Assembly (NCBI RefSeq): GCF_900099645.1
Contig: NZ_FMTL01000004.1
Coordinates: 248,001 to 312,000 of the forward strand
Origin: Pseudomonas peli
Lineage (GTDB): Bacteria > Pseudomonadota > Gammaproteobacteria > Pseudomonadales > Pseudomonadaceae
Reading direction: 5' to 3'
Length of the DNA: 64,000 bases
Shown here: in pieces, positions 18,510 through 28,070 of the stretch
How the letters are laid out: each line of letters starts with the position of its first letter
How positions within the stretch are numbered: position 1 is the first letter of the stretch
The notes under the pieces: generated by a model
Database searches by the model: none
Told to the model about the DNA's origin: nothing
Seen by the model: the letters and a program-made list of their open reading frames with translations, nothing else
Translations under genes and position numbers: made by a program

Positions 18510-20912
18510 TCACGGCAATACGCTGAAACTCAGCTTGGCGGTCTGACCACTCTCGTCGAGCACACTGAGCTGGTAGCGACCGGCGCGCGAAAAACTCTGG
18601 TTCAGCGCCGTTTCGGCCGTGGTTTCTGCGACCGGCTGGCCGTCGACAAACCACCAGCGTCGGCCACTGCCGCCCAGGGCCGAAAGACGCAAACGCAATG
18701 GTTCGACGCTGCCGGCCGGGCGACGCAGGCGGTCTCCTTCGCGCACCCCGACAATCGATAACGGCGCGGCGACGGGTACATGCCGCGGCGGGCACTGCGG
18801 ATCAACCGCCGGCAGGCGCGCACTGCGCCGCTCACGGCGCGGCAGCCAGGGCTCCAGCGGCGCCGGCCACAGCGCCAGGCTCTGTGCCTTGGCCCCCGGA
18901 CAACTGGCATCAACCCGCAGCCCGGCGGCATTGACCCAGAGGCTTTCCTGCAACCCCAAGCCCAGCGGTTGATCCTGCGCCGGCAAGGTTGGTGGTGTGG
19001 TGCCATCCAGCGTCCAGGCAAAGCGCTGGCGCCGGCAGTTGGGGTCGTCACTGTCCAGCGGCTGGCCCAGCGGCCAACAGATAGCGGCCACACCGACCGA
19101 GGCTGGTTGTGGATCAACCGGCAGGGCAATGCCGCGCTGGCTGTCGCGATTGACCAATAGATCATGCACCTGCAGCAGCAGCGGTGCAGCCGAAGCCAGG
19201 CCGAACTGCCCGGACACCGGGGTGCCATCCGGTCGACCGATCCAGATGCCGATCAGGTAGCGCGGCGCCACGCCAATCGCCCAGGCATCGCGAAAACCGT
19301 AGCTGGTGCCGGTCTTCCAGGCCAGGCTCGGGCGCTGCACCAGCTGCGCGCGCGGGTCACGGTCCGGTCGGGCCTGGCCGCTGAGAATACGCCGCACAAT
19401 CCACGCGGCACCGGGCGACAGCAGGCGCCGCTCATGCAGGCCATCCTGCGGTTGAAAGCGCAAACGTGCGGCCATGCCGCCACGGGCAAAGGCGCTGTAA
19501 CCGCTGACCAATTCCTCCAGCCGGCTGCCGGCACCGCCGAGAATCAGCGCCAGATTAGGTTCGGCCAACGGCGGCAGCAACAAAGGCACCCCGGCGCTGC
19601 GCAATTCACCGGCAAAGCGCTTCGGCCCGTAGGCTTCCAGCAGCTGCACGGCGGGTAGATTGAGCGAGGTAGCCAGCGCCTCACTGGCCGACACCGCGCC
19701 GCTGAAACCGGCAGCAAAGTTGCCCGGGCGATAATCGCCATACCGCCGCGGTACATCCTGCAGCAGCGATTCGGAATGGATCAGCCCCTCGTCCAGCGCC
19801 ATGCCGTAGAGAAAAGGTTTCAGGGTCGAACCCGGCGAGCGTACGGCGTTGATCATGTCGACATGGCCAAAGCGTTTGGCGTCGCCGATATCCACCGAGC
19901 CCAGGTAGGCGCGCACCGCCATACTCGGCTGCTCGACCACCAGAATCGCCGCCGAGGTGCGCTCCGGCAACCGCGCCCGCCAGCCCAGCAGCAAGTCTTC
20001 CAGGCGGCGCTGCAACGCTGCATCGATAGTCGTGCGAATCAGCGGCGGGCTGCCCGCCGTATTTAGCCGCCGCGCCAGCAACGGGGCCAGGCGCGGTTCC
20101 TGACGCGGCGCCAGCAGCACCGGCTCTTCCAGCGCATCATTGATTGCCGACTGCGGCCATATCTGAAAACTGGCCAGGCGCTTGAGCACTTTGTCGCGCG
20201 CCGCCTGCGCTCGCTCAGGGTGGCGATCGGGGCGCAAACGACTGGGCGCTTGCGGCAGCACCGCGAGCAGCGCGGCTTCGGCGCGGGTTAGCTGGCTCGG
20301 CGACTTACCCAGATAAGCCCAACTGGCCGCCGCCACCCCCTGCAGCGTGCCGCCAAACGGCGCGCGATTGAGGTAAAGGGTGAGGATTTCATCCTTGGAC
20401 AGGTGCCACTCCAGCTGCAGCGTGCGCCACAGCTGCTTGAGCTTGCCGCTGTAGCTGCGCGCATGCGGATCCAGCAGCCGCGCCACCTGCATCGACAGCG
20501 TGCTGCCACCCGAGAGCACGCGCCCGCCACTGAGGTTCTGCCAGGCGGCGCGGCTCAGCGCCAGCGGGTTAACTCCGGGATGCTGGTAAAACCAGCGGTC
20601 CTCGTAGGTCAGCAACGCTTCCAGGTAATAGGGCGACACCTCACTGGGGCTGACCGGATAACGCCATACGCCATCACGGTCGGCAAAGCGCCACAGCGGC
20701 GCACCGTCCTCGGCCAGCACCACGCGGGCCAGGTCATCGCCTGGCAAGGGCAGCGGAAACAGCCGGTCGGCCACTAGCAGAATCAGCAGCAGACACAGCG
20801 GAAGCCCCAACCAAGGACGCCGTAGCAGCGGCCATAGACGGTTACGCCACACGCGCAGAGCCAACCAATACAACTGTTTAACGCGGGTCATGCGCTGATC
20901 CATTCCTTGCAT
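18510..20912 (-). CDS. pbpC: Penicillin-binding protein 1C
   Basis: An 800-residue bifunctional class A penicillin-binding protein. A cytoplasmic tail and one membrane helix (LGLPLCLLLILLVADRLF, near residue 45) are followed by the GT51 glycosyltransferase domain (EDRWFYQHPGV, with the second motif GGSTLSMQVARLLDP), the transpeptidase domain (SPGSTLKPF with the SxxK serine; KTGTS near residue 560) and the C-terminal BiPBP_C domain found in PbpC. The start is uncertain: ATG codons at 20912, 20903 and 20891 are in frame, and AAGGA at 20904-20908 would serve the last one. Its neighbour across a small gene is the alpha-2-macroglobulin lipoprotein, the usual partner of PbpC. Confidence 0.95.
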   Translation of the reverse strand: MQGMDQRMTRVKQLYWLALRVWRNRLWPLLRRPWLGLPLCLLLILLVADRLFPLPLPGDDLARVVLAEDGAPLWRFADRDGVWRYPVSPSEVSPYYLEALLTYEDRWFYQHPGVNPLALSRAAWQNLSGGRVLSGGSTLSMQVARLLDPHARSYSGKLKQLWRTLQLEWHLSKDEILTLYLNRAPFGGTLQGVAAASWAYLGKSPSQLTRAEAALLAVLPQAPSRLRPDRHPERAQAARDKVLKRLASFQIWPQSAINDALEEPVLLAPRQEPRLAPLLARRLNTAGSPPLIRTTIDAALQRRLEDLLLGWRARLPERTSAAILVVEQPSMAVRAYLGSVDIGDAKRFGHVDMINAVRSPGSTLKPFLYGMALDEGLIHSESLLQDVPRRYGDYRPGNFAAGFSGAVSASEALATSLNLPAVQLLEAYGPKRFAGELRSAGVPLLLPPLAEPNLALILGGAGSRLEELVSGYSAFARGGMAARLRFQPQDGLHERRLLSPGAAWIVRRILSGQARPDRDPRAQLVQRPSLAWKTGTSYGFRDAWAIGVAPRYLIGIWIGRPDGTPVSGQFGLASAAPLLLQVHDLLVNRDSQRGIALPVDPQPASVGVAAICWPLGQPLDSDDPNCRRQRFAWTLDGTTPPTLPAQDQPLGLGLQESLWVNAAGLRVDASCPGAKAQSLALWPAPLEPWLPRRERRSARLPAVDPQCPPRHVPVAAPLSIVGVREGDRLRRPAGSVEPLRLRLSALGGSGRRWWFVDGQPVAETTAETALNQSFSRAGRYQLSVLDESGQTAKLSFSVLP

Positions 20913-21029
20913 CGCGGAGCTGTAACCACAATTAACGGCCCAACCGGCCAACAGCGCTGCCATTCTGCCAAATGACTGGCACACTGGCGCGCAGTAGCAA
21001 TCAACGCAGGGTCGAGTGGAACGAGAACT

Positions 21030-21323
21030 ATGGGTGTAGAAGGTTTTTTTGAATCCCTTGGCGAGGCAGCCGGCTCGGTGATCCGCTTTATCGTCGAAGG
21101 CTTGAGCGGCTTTTTCGGCATGCTCGGCGGCGCGGTCAGCAGCTTTATCACGGGCATGTCCAAGGCCTTGGGGGTGACGCCATCATTACTCAGCATCGTG
21201 GTTCTGCTGGCTGGTCTGTGGTTGCTGTACCTGGCGGTACGCGCCTTTATCCGCCGCTCGATCATTGCCGGGGTGATCTGGCTGGTGCTGGGGTTGTGGC
21301 TGCTGAGCGGTCTGATCAGCTAA
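21030..21323 (+). CDS. Small membrane protein of unknown function (97 aa)
   Basis: A 97-residue protein with a Gly/Phe-rich N-terminal half (GFFESLGEAAGSVIRFIVEG, then GFFGMLGGAVSSFITG) and two C-terminal hydrophobic helices (LLSIVVLLAGLWLLYLAVRAF and AGVIWLVLGLWLLSGLI, only their cores being membrane-spanning). A GTGGAACGAGAA stretch precedes the ATG. It lies between pbpC and the alpha-2-macroglobulin gene, on the opposite strand to both. Its TAA stop codon forms the left border of a dispersed repeat. I do not recognise a family. Confidence 0.7.
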   Translation: MGVEGFFESLGEAAGSVIRFIVEGLSGFFGMLGGAVSSFITGMSKALGVTPSLLSIVVLLAGLWLLYLAVRAFIRRSIIAGVIWLVLGLWLLSGLIS

Positions 21324-21538
21324 GAACCCGTCTACGATCTGCTGCGCTTCGGCCCTGCTGCGTTAAAAGCAGGCTCGGAAGCCGCTTGCGGCTAACGCGC
21401 TTCAGCGCGACCCGAAGGGCGAGTGAAACGAGTAATGCAGTAAACCCCGCGTTCTCGCCTGCTTTGACCAGCCGGAGACTGTTACTAACGTAGCGCCTTG
21501 CATGACTCTAGCTCGCGAGATCGCAAACAGGTTCTAAG
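21321..21538. repeat. Dispersed intergenic repeat, copy A (inverted ends)
   Basis: This stretch is related to 54073-54244. The first 60 bases and last 75 or so bases match closely between the copies (shared blocks include CGGCCCTGCTGCGTTAAAA, CTTTGACCAGCCGGAG and GTAGCGCCTT), while the centre differs and is longer here. The ends are imperfect inverted repeats: TAAGAACC at the left against GGTTCTAA at the right, continuing inward as ACGATCTGCTGCG against CGCGAGATCGC. The left border coincides with the TAA stop of the upstream gene. The layout resembles a non-coding miniature transposon-like element or an intergenic RNA-forming repeat. Confidence 0.8.
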
Positions 21539-21553
21539 CACACTGGCTAAACA

Positions 21554-21582
21554 ACAAGGCCCGCCAATTTGGCGGGCCTTGT
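21554..21582. terminator. Terminator-like palindrome downstream of alpha-2-macroglobulin gene
   Basis: Perfect 12-base stem ACAAGGCCCGCC / GGCGGGCCTTGT with an AATTT loop, six bases beyond the end of the minus-strand alpha-2-macroglobulin gene. On that strand it runs into TGTTTAG, a weak T-tract. Confidence 0.75.
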
Positions 21583-21587
21583 GCGTT

Positions 21588-24500
21588 CTAGCGCTCCTTG
21601 ACCACTAAACGCCCCGGCGTGGTGCCCAGGGCCTGCCAGTTCGGCCGGTACATCGACTCCACTTGCGGTGGCGGCACGCGGTAGCTGCCGGGGGTGACGG
21701 CGCGTGCCAGGTACAGCAGATGGGTGGTGTCGTAGCCGTTTACATCCAGCGCTGCGACATAGCGATCACCACGGAACTCCTGGTGTTTGATCGCCGCGTT
21801 CTGCATCGACTCACGCCACTCTTTCACCGCACTACTGGCGTCATCCAGGCTGGCCGAGCTTTGCGCCAGGTTCTGGTTTTCCAACTCCAGGCCCGCCGGC
21901 AGCAGGTCGACCACCAGAGCATCCGGTACGCGCTGCTTGGCCGCCACGGCCAGGTGCACCAGCACCAGCTCGCCGCTCTGCAGGTTGTTCAGATCCAACG
22001 CCTGGCCATCCATGCCTAGATACTCGCGGTAGATGCTGAGGTTCTCGCCACCGGCCGCCGGGGCCTGGCTCGGATAGCCGGACAGGGTCAGTTGTTGATA
22101 CAGCGGCGTATCGCCCGGTTTGCTCACTGAATTGCGAATAGTCAGCGGCGCAGCCAGGTCACTGCCATCGAGCTTGAGACCCGGCTGGGCATTGCTCAGC
22201 TCGAAGGCCAGGCTGCCGCTTTGCAGCGCGGCGCTCCAGCTCGGCTCCGGTTTGCTCAGCAGGTTGCGCCCGGCCAGGTACAGCGAGTTGCGTTCCTGGG
22301 TCGACAGCCACTGTTGTCCGGCCACTTCATCGGCCAGGTTGAACAGCCGTTCTTCACGGCGATTACCGGCCAGGTCGTGCTCTTCCAGCAGCGCCAGAAT
22401 CAGCGCCTGATCGCGCAGCGGGCTGCCGTAGTCAGCCAGCCAGTTATTGCTCTCCCGACCACGGGCCAGGCCGGCGGTCAGCAGCTCATCAGCACGCGGC
22501 TGGTCGCCCATTTTCTGCAGGGCAACGGCCAGATGCACCAGCGGTAAACCGGATAGTGCATCGCTGCGCCGCTCATACAGGCTGCGCAAGGCACCCAGCG
22601 GCGCCTGTTGGCTGCGCGCCAGCACGTAACCGGCGTAGGCCTGCACGGCAAAGCGGCTGTGGTTGGCGTTGTCGCTGTAGTTGACCTCAATCAGATGACG
22701 TTCCTGCAGGTAGCGCAGCAGACGTTCGTTGGCCTTTTTCAGCGCCTCTTCCGGCACACCGAAGCCCTGCTCGCGGGCGCGCAGAAGGAAGTCGCTGACG
22801 TAAGCGGTCAGCCAGTATTCCTCATCGCTGTCCGCACCCCACAGACCGAAACTGCCGTTGTAGCGCTGCATGCTCAGCAGACGCTCGATGCCCAGCTCGA
22901 TGGAGCGCTTGCGCTGCTCATCCGGCTCGGCTTCCACGCCCAGACGTTTCAGCGTGGCGGCATCGGCATACAGCGACGGGTACAGACCACTGGTGGTCTG
23001 CTCCAGGCAGCCATACGGATACGCCTTGAGCGCACGAATCTGCTCGCCAAGATTCAGCGGCGGACGACTGGAAATCGCCAGCCGCGCTTCCAGACCCGCC
23101 GTTTCAAAGGCGCTCAAAGCATCCGCAGGCAGCAGCCAGGCTTCGTCTTTCAGCACCGCGCGGAAATGCTGCAGCTGCGCAGGGTAGGCCGGGCGAATGC
23201 CCAGCGTCCACTCACGGCTCAACGGCGGCAGATCCTCACCGGGCAGGGCCAGGCCGTTGACACTGACCTTGAAGCGCCCTTGCCCATAGCCGCCCAGCGC
23301 GGTGACCGGAATACGCAGAATGGTGCGCTGACCATCCGCCAGGGTGATCGGCGCCACCGCCGCGCCGGGGTTCTGCGCTAGGCGCAGCTGGCCTTCGGCG
23401 CTCAGTTGCACATCCAGTTTCTGCTCGCGCCCGGACAGGTTGCTCAGGTCCAAGGCCAGGGTGGTTTCATCACCGCCAGCGAGGAAGCGCGGCGCGGACA
23501 GCTCGGCGATCAGCGGCGCAGCGACCACTGTCTTGCCTTCGCCCATGCCGTAGTGCTCGTCGGTCCAGGCTTGCGCCATCAGCCGCAGCTCGCCGTTGAA
23601 GTCGGGGATATTCAGGCTGACTTCGCCTTCACCCTGCTCGTTCAATTTCAGCGGCTCACTCTGCAACGCGACGATCAACACGCTGGTGTCCGGACGCTTG
23701 CCGCCACCGGCCAGCGCCGCGTCACCGCCAAAGGCCAGTTTGGCCACCCGGCCCTGGCCGGCTTCGATCAGTTGCCCGTAGATATCCAGATGGTCCGCGC
23801 CATAGGCCTTGCGGCCGAAGAAGTTGGCGAATGGATCAGGCGTGGCGTACTCGGTGATATTGAGGATGCCGACATCCACCGCAGCCACCAGCACCTGCGC
23901 CTGTTTCGGGATGCTGCCGTCGGCGTTGCGCGCCTGCACCTTGACCTTCAGCGGCTGGTTGGGACGCATCTTTTCCGCAGCGGTGAGGGTCAGCGCCAGT
24001 TTGCGCGGCGCACGTTCCAGCGGCAGATGCAGCAGGCCGACCGCGCGTTTAGGCGTGGCATTGCTCTTGCGCTCGCCAGGGCGAATCACCAGGGCGCTGA
24101 CATACAGGTCATGCCGTGCCCAGTCCTTAGCAATCGGGATGTCGAAGGCCTTGCCCTCGGCCGGCACGTCGATCTCTTCCCACCACAGCGGCCCTTCGCT
24201 GGACTCCACCATCAGGTAACCCTTGCCCGCAGAAGGCGGGGTGACGGTGACCTGGGCGGTATCACCATCGACGTACGCCGGTTTATCCAGCGCCAACTTG
24301 ACCTGATCCGGGCGCACGGCGCCGCCGTCGGCGTTGTCCTGCCAGCGGTAGCCAGCCCAGAAGCGCATGCTGCTGAGCATGCCGGTCTGACCGTCGATGA
24401 CCTCGACGCGGTACGGGCCCCACTCCACCGGGAAGCTGATCTTGGCGGTGCCGCCAGCGCTGACCTTGAGGGTTTCTTCGTTAAGGGTAAGGAATTTCTC

Positions 24501-26510
24501 GGTGTAGTTATGGCTCCAGCCATCGCTTTCGGAGAAGTTCCAGAAGTAGTCACGGCGCTCACGGATCAGGCGCACGCTGAGCTGATCAGCCGCCAGCTTG
24601 TTGCCCTCGGCATCGGCCACCAACACTTCGAACTCGGCCAGACTGTCGGCGTCGACTTCCTCTCCATCGAACAGCCCGCGCACACCCGGCAGACGCTCGG
24701 CTGGCCAGATCGGCTGGATAATCCGCCGGGTAATCGCCCGGCCGCCGGACTCCTGCAGGCTGGCTTGCAGGATCAAACGCAGCGGCGATTTGGCATCGCT
24801 CCAACGGCTTTCGATATCCAGACTGGCCTTGCCTTGCTCGTCGAGGCTGGTTTCATCCAGCTCGATGTCCTCGCTCAACTCTTCTTCGGTAACCGAACCG
24901 AACTGATAGCCCGGCAAACTCGCCACCGCCTCACGCAGCGGCCGTACATAGAGCTGCCCGCTGAGACGATTGCCAGCGGCCGGTGCGCCGTACAAGTAGC
25001 GTCCCGTCACATCGAACTGGGCATTTTCTGCCGGGCTGTAAGGCACATCGCTGCCCTTGAGTTCCAGGGCCATGCGCTCGGGCAGGAAGTCTTCTACAGA
25101 GAATTCATACAGCTGCTGGCGGCCATCGCCGAGGTCAAACAGCAGCTGCCAACGCCCGGTCGGCGCTTCATCGGCCAGTTGCAGCTGGTACTGATAGAGG
25201 CCGGCATTATCAGCCTGCCAGACGAATTTGCGGCTGACCTGCTCATCCGGGCGGCGTACTTCCACATTCACTGGCTGGGCTTTTACCGCGCGGCCATCGG
25301 CATCGCGCAGCAGGCCGTTGAGTAGCACGGTTTCGCCGGGACGGTAAAGGTCACGCGGGCCAAACACGAAGAACTGCAACGGATGAGCGACGGGGCCGGC
25401 GATATCAAACTCGGCCAGGTCCAATGCCGCAGTGTTCAGGCGCAGCAGGCTGGTCTGTTCGCCCTGGTGGGCCAGCAGTACTTCGGCCTTGGGCGGCAGC
25501 GGCAGTTCGCCATGGCCAGCGCCATCGGTCTTGCCTTCGGCCAGCACCTGGCCTTCGGCATCAAGGATTTCCAGGCTTACATCACCCAGGGCATCACCGC
25601 CGGCCAGTGCCTGGGTGAACACATCGATACGGTTCTGGTAGCGCCGCGCGGACAGGCCAATATCACTCAGGGTGAACAGCGTGGCCGGCTGTGAGTAGTT
25701 GTAGCTGCCGGCTTCACGCATCACCGCCAGGTACACGCCGGGTTGCTTGAACGGCTCCAGGCCGGCAATCGGCAGCAACAGGGTTTCGCGGGTGTTGCGC
25801 GCCGGGTTCAAATCGAAGCGGCCGCCGTAGACCAGATCGGCCATCGGCAGCAGGCTGCGGGCTTCCCAGTTGTCCAGATTGCTCGCGCGGCCCCAGCGGT
25901 TAAGGAAAGCCGGCAGCGATTCGGGTTTGATGCGGAAGAACTCGACATTCACCTTGTCGACGTTCAGCGCAATCACCGGCAGGCCTTCGGCGAGGCGTGT
26001 GGGTAGCAAAGAACCACGGCTGGCAAAACCGACGCTGGCTTGCAGGTCGCGGGTTTCCAGGCGGGTGACCTGCTCGGCGGCAAGGCTTTTGCCGTTCAAC
26101 CCGAGCAGCCCGGCATCAACGGTCAGTACCAGTTTGCGCTGCGGCTCCAGGTGCCGCAGGCGCACCTCCATCAGATTGTCCGTCAGCTCCCAGGCGCCAT
26201 CGACCTTGCCGTCTTTGCTATCGACCAGGTGCAGACGCTCGGCGAGCTTCTGCTCAGGGTCGAGCGGCACCGAGAAGCTGATCGACAGCGTGCTGGCACC
26301 ATCCAGCTGCACCTCCGAGACATCCACCACGGTCAGCTCGCGGCCCGCGTAACGCTCGGCCAGCGCTTTGCGGTCAACCGCCGGCTTGGCAGCCTCGCTG
26401 CTGACAGGGGTGGTTTGGGTCGCCGTCACTTCGGCGGGCCCAGGGGTGGATGAATCACAGGCGCTGAGCAGGCTCAGGACAAGTGCCAGAAGCAGTCCAT
26501 TCTTCGGCAT
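21588..26510 (-). CDS. Alpha-2-macroglobulin family lipoprotein (YfhM type)
   Basis: A 1640-residue bacterial alpha-2-macroglobulin. These periplasmic proteins trap proteases through a thioester and are thought to protect the cell together with PbpC after envelope damage. The frame is open from 26549; the ATG at 26510 starts a lipoprotein signal (MPKNGLLLALVLSLLSAC). Asp at +2 after the Cys predicts retention in the inner membrane. The MG-domain core includes FGPRDLYRPGETVLLNGLLRD-type sequence (quoted as DLYRPGETV). The thioester motif CLEQ lies near residue 1167 in YPYGCLEQTTSGLYP, followed by an alpha-alpha barrel region. Length matches the E. coli YfhM family of about 1650 residues. The partner pbpC gene is on the same strand 676 bases downstream, with the 97-residue membrane-protein gene in between on the other strand. 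Confidence 0.95.
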   Translation of the reverse strand: MPKNGLLLALVLSLLSACDSSTPGPAEVTATQTTPVSSEAAKPAVDRKALAERYAGRELTVVDVSEVQLDGASTLSISFSVPLDPEQKLAERLHLVDSKDGKVDGAWELTDNLMEVRLRHLEPQRKLVLTVDAGLLGLNGKSLAAEQVTRLETRDLQASVGFASRGSLLPTRLAEGLPVIALNVDKVNVEFFRIKPESLPAFLNRWGRASNLDNWEARSLLPMADLVYGGRFDLNPARNTRETLLLPIAGLEPFKQPGVYLAVMREAGSYNYSQPATLFTLSDIGLSARRYQNRIDVFTQALAGGDALGDVSLEILDAEGQVLAEGKTDGAGHGELPLPPKAEVLLAHQGEQTSLLRLNTAALDLAEFDIAGPVAHPLQFFVFGPRDLYRPGETVLLNGLLRDADGRAVKAQPVNVEVRRPDEQVSRKFVWQADNAGLYQYQLQLADEAPTGRWQLLFDLGDGRQQLYEFSVEDFLPERMALELKGSDVPYSPAENAQFDVTGRYLYGAPAAGNRLSGQLYVRPLREAVASLPGYQFGSVTEEELSEDIELDETSLDEQGKASLDIESRWSDAKSPLRLILQASLQESGGRAITRRIIQPIWPAERLPGVRGLFDGEEVDADSLAEFEVLVADAEGNKLAADQLSVRLIRERRDYFWNFSESDGWSHNYTEKFLTLNEETLKVSAGGTAKISFPVEWGPYRVEVIDGQTGMLSSMRFWAGYRWQDNADGGAVRPDQVKLALDKPAYVDGDTAQVTVTPPSAGKGYLMVESSEGPLWWEEIDVPAEGKAFDIPIAKDWARHDLYVSALVIRPGERKSNATPKRAVGLLHLPLERAPRKLALTLTAAEKMRPNQPLKVKVQARNADGSIPKQAQVLVAAVDVGILNITEYATPDPFANFFGRKAYGADHLDIYGQLIEAGQGRVAKLAFGGDAALAGGGKRPDTSVLIVALQSEPLKLNEQGEGEVSLNIPDFNGELRLMAQAWTDEHYGMGEGKTVVAAPLIAELSAPRFLAGGDETTLALDLSNLSGREQKLDVQLSAEGQLRLAQNPGAAVAPITLADGQRTILRIPVTALGGYGQGRFKVSVNGLALPGEDLPPLSREWTLGIRPAYPAQLQHFRAVLKDEAWLLPADALSAFETAGLEARLAISSRPPLNLGEQIRALKAYPYGCLEQTTSGLYPSLYADAATLKRLGVEAEPDEQRKRSIELGIERLLSMQRYNGSFGLWGADSDEEYWLTAYVSDFLLRAREQGFGVPEEALKKANERLLRYLQERHLIEVNYSDNANHSRFAVQAYAGYVLARSQQAPLGALRSLYERRSDALSGLPLVHLAVALQKMGDQPRADELLTAGLARGRESNNWLADYGSPLRDQALILALLEEHDLAGNRREERLFNLADEVAGQQWLSTQERNSLYLAGRNLLSKPEPSWSAALQSGSLAFELSNAQPGLKLDGSDLAAPLTIRNSVSKPGDTPLYQQLTLSGYPSQAPAAGGENLSIYREYLGMDGQALDLNNLQSGELVLVHLAVAAKQRVPDALVVDLLPAGLELENQNLAQSSASLDDASSAVKEWRESMQNAAIKHQEFRGDRYVAALDVNGYDTTHLLYLARAVTPGSYRVPPPQVESMYRPNWQALGTTPGRLVVKER

Positions 26511-26696
26511 TGCGGGGCTCCAACAAGGGTAGGTGCAGAGGCCTGACACTATAGTCGAGGCGCTTACCGACCACTAAGCGCGCACATGCAAAATTGCTTG
26601 GCAGCGCACGCCTGTCGATCAGTGTTTAATAACCCGCCTGTGACACACGCCCGCGCATTTCGTTGCAGCTAACGCCAATCAAGTTTGAGAGCACAT

Positions 26697-28070
26697 TTGA
26701 TAAACGCCTTACGCGATGCCTGGCAGCACTCGCCTACCCATAAACGGGTCTGGGCACTGGCTGCGCCGATGATCCTCTGCAACCTCTCGGTGCCCCTGGT
26801 GGCGCTGGTCGACAGTGCGGTGATCGGCCATTTACCGCACGCCCATCAATTGGCTGCAGTGGCGGTGGGAGCAAGCTTGTACGGCTTATTGGTCGGCAGC
26901 GTGGGCTTTCTGCGGATGGGCACCACGGGATTTTCCGCCCAGGCTGCTGGCCGCAGGGACGGCAGCGCGCTGCGCCAGGTGTTGCTACAAGCCTTGTTGT
27001 TGGGCGGCGTACTTGCCTTGGCGCTCAGCCTGCTGATGCGCCTGCTCAGCGCACCGATATTGGAGCTGATGCAGCCTTCAACGCAGCTCGACGCCCTAGC
27101 CCGCAGTTATCTGCATATTCGGCTATTCGGCCTGCCGGGCGCGCTGGCCAGTTATGCCCTGGTCGGCTGGCTACTGGGCACACAAAACGCCCGTGGGCCC
27201 TTATTGATCATGCTCGGCACCAACCTGCTCAATGTTGCCCTGACCCTGCTGTTCGTCCTCGGGCTGGGCTGGGAAGTGGCGGGCGCGGCCTGGGGCTCGG
27301 TACTGGCTGAATGGAGTGGAGCACTGCTCGGCCTTTATCTGGCACGCCAGACAATCAAGCGCCAAGCTGGGCGCATCAATTGGCCCGCGCTAAGGCTATG
27401 GCGGAACTGGCGACCTTTGCTGGCGGTAAATCGCGATATTTTTATCCGCACCATGGCGCTGCAAGCGGCATTTTTTCTCATCACCGTACAAGGCACCCGC
27501 CTAGGTGATGCCACAGTGGCGGCCAACGCTCTGCTGATCAATGGACTGATGCTAAGCGCCTTCGCCCTAGATGGCCTCGCGCATGCGGTCGAGGCGCTCG
27601 GCGGACATGCGCTGGGAGCGGGGGATCGCCAGGCACTGCGGCGCAGCCTACTGGTGGCGGGGGCCTGGTCCCTGCTGGCGAGCGTGGGATTTGCCTTACT
27701 TTTCTGGCTGGGTGGACACTGGTTTATCGGCCTACAGACCGATATTGCCGCCGTGCGCAGCATGGCCCTGACCTATTTACCCTACCTAGCCCTGTTGCCA
27801 CTCATCGGCGTCTGGAGCTACTTGCTCGACGGCCTGTTTATTGGCGCGACCCGCGCCCGCGAAATGCGCAACGCCATGCTCCTTGCCCTGCTGCTAAGCC
27901 TGCCATTGGCATGGTGGCTGCAGTCACTGGGCAACCACGGGTTATGGCTGGCCCTGCTGGCTTTTATGGCCCTTCGCGGTCTGTGCCTAGGTGGCTATGC
28001 TTATCGTCTGACACGTGCCAATCAATGGTTCACCCCCAGTCAATCAGGAACACCCCATGCTCAGTCCTGA
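26697..28070 (+). CDS. MATE-family efflux protein (DinF-like)
   Basis: A 457-residue MATE antiporter with 12 predicted membrane segments, closest in look to the DinF branch (VWALAAPMILCNLSVPLVALVD start, GHLPHAHQLAAVAVG). MATE pumps export cationic compounds in exchange for Na+ or H+. No ATG is available near the true N-terminus. TTG at 26697, five bases after GAGAG, is favoured; TTG at 26685 is possible. The end overlaps the next gene by 14 bases, so the two are probably an operon. Confidence 0.9.
   Translation: MINALRDAWQHSPTHKRVWALAAPMILCNLSVPLVALVDSAVIGHLPHAHQLAAVAVGASLYGLLVGSVGFLRMGTTGFSAQAAGRRDGSALRQVLLQALLLGGVLALALSLLMRLLSAPILELMQPSTQLDALARSYLHIRLFGLPGALASYALVGWLLGTQNARGPLLIMLGTNLLNVALTLLFVLGLGWEVAGAAWGSVLAEWSGALLGLYLARQTIKRQAGRINWPALRLWRNWRPLLAVNRDIFIRTMALQAAFFLITVQGTRLGDATVAANALLINGLMLSAFALDGLAHAVEALGGHALGAGDRQALRRSLLVAGAWSLLASVGFALLFWLGGHWFIGLQTDIAAVRSMALTYLPYLALLPLIGVWSYLLDGLFIGATRAREMRNAMLLALLLSLPLAWWLQSLGNHGLWLALLAFMALRGLCLGGYAYRLTRANQWFTPSQSGTPHAQS

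Noticed and set aside
23406-25325. Plus-strand open frame of 639 codons inside the alpha-2-macroglobulin gene
   Set aside because: It is the antisense frame of a GC-rich gene with clear homology; its composition (Gln/Arg/His-rich) is typical of a shadow frame.
28015-28056. Earlier in-frame start for the GAF-GGDEF gene
   Set aside because: It has no good RBS and overlaps the end of the MATE gene more; the ATG at 28057 follows AGGAAC.
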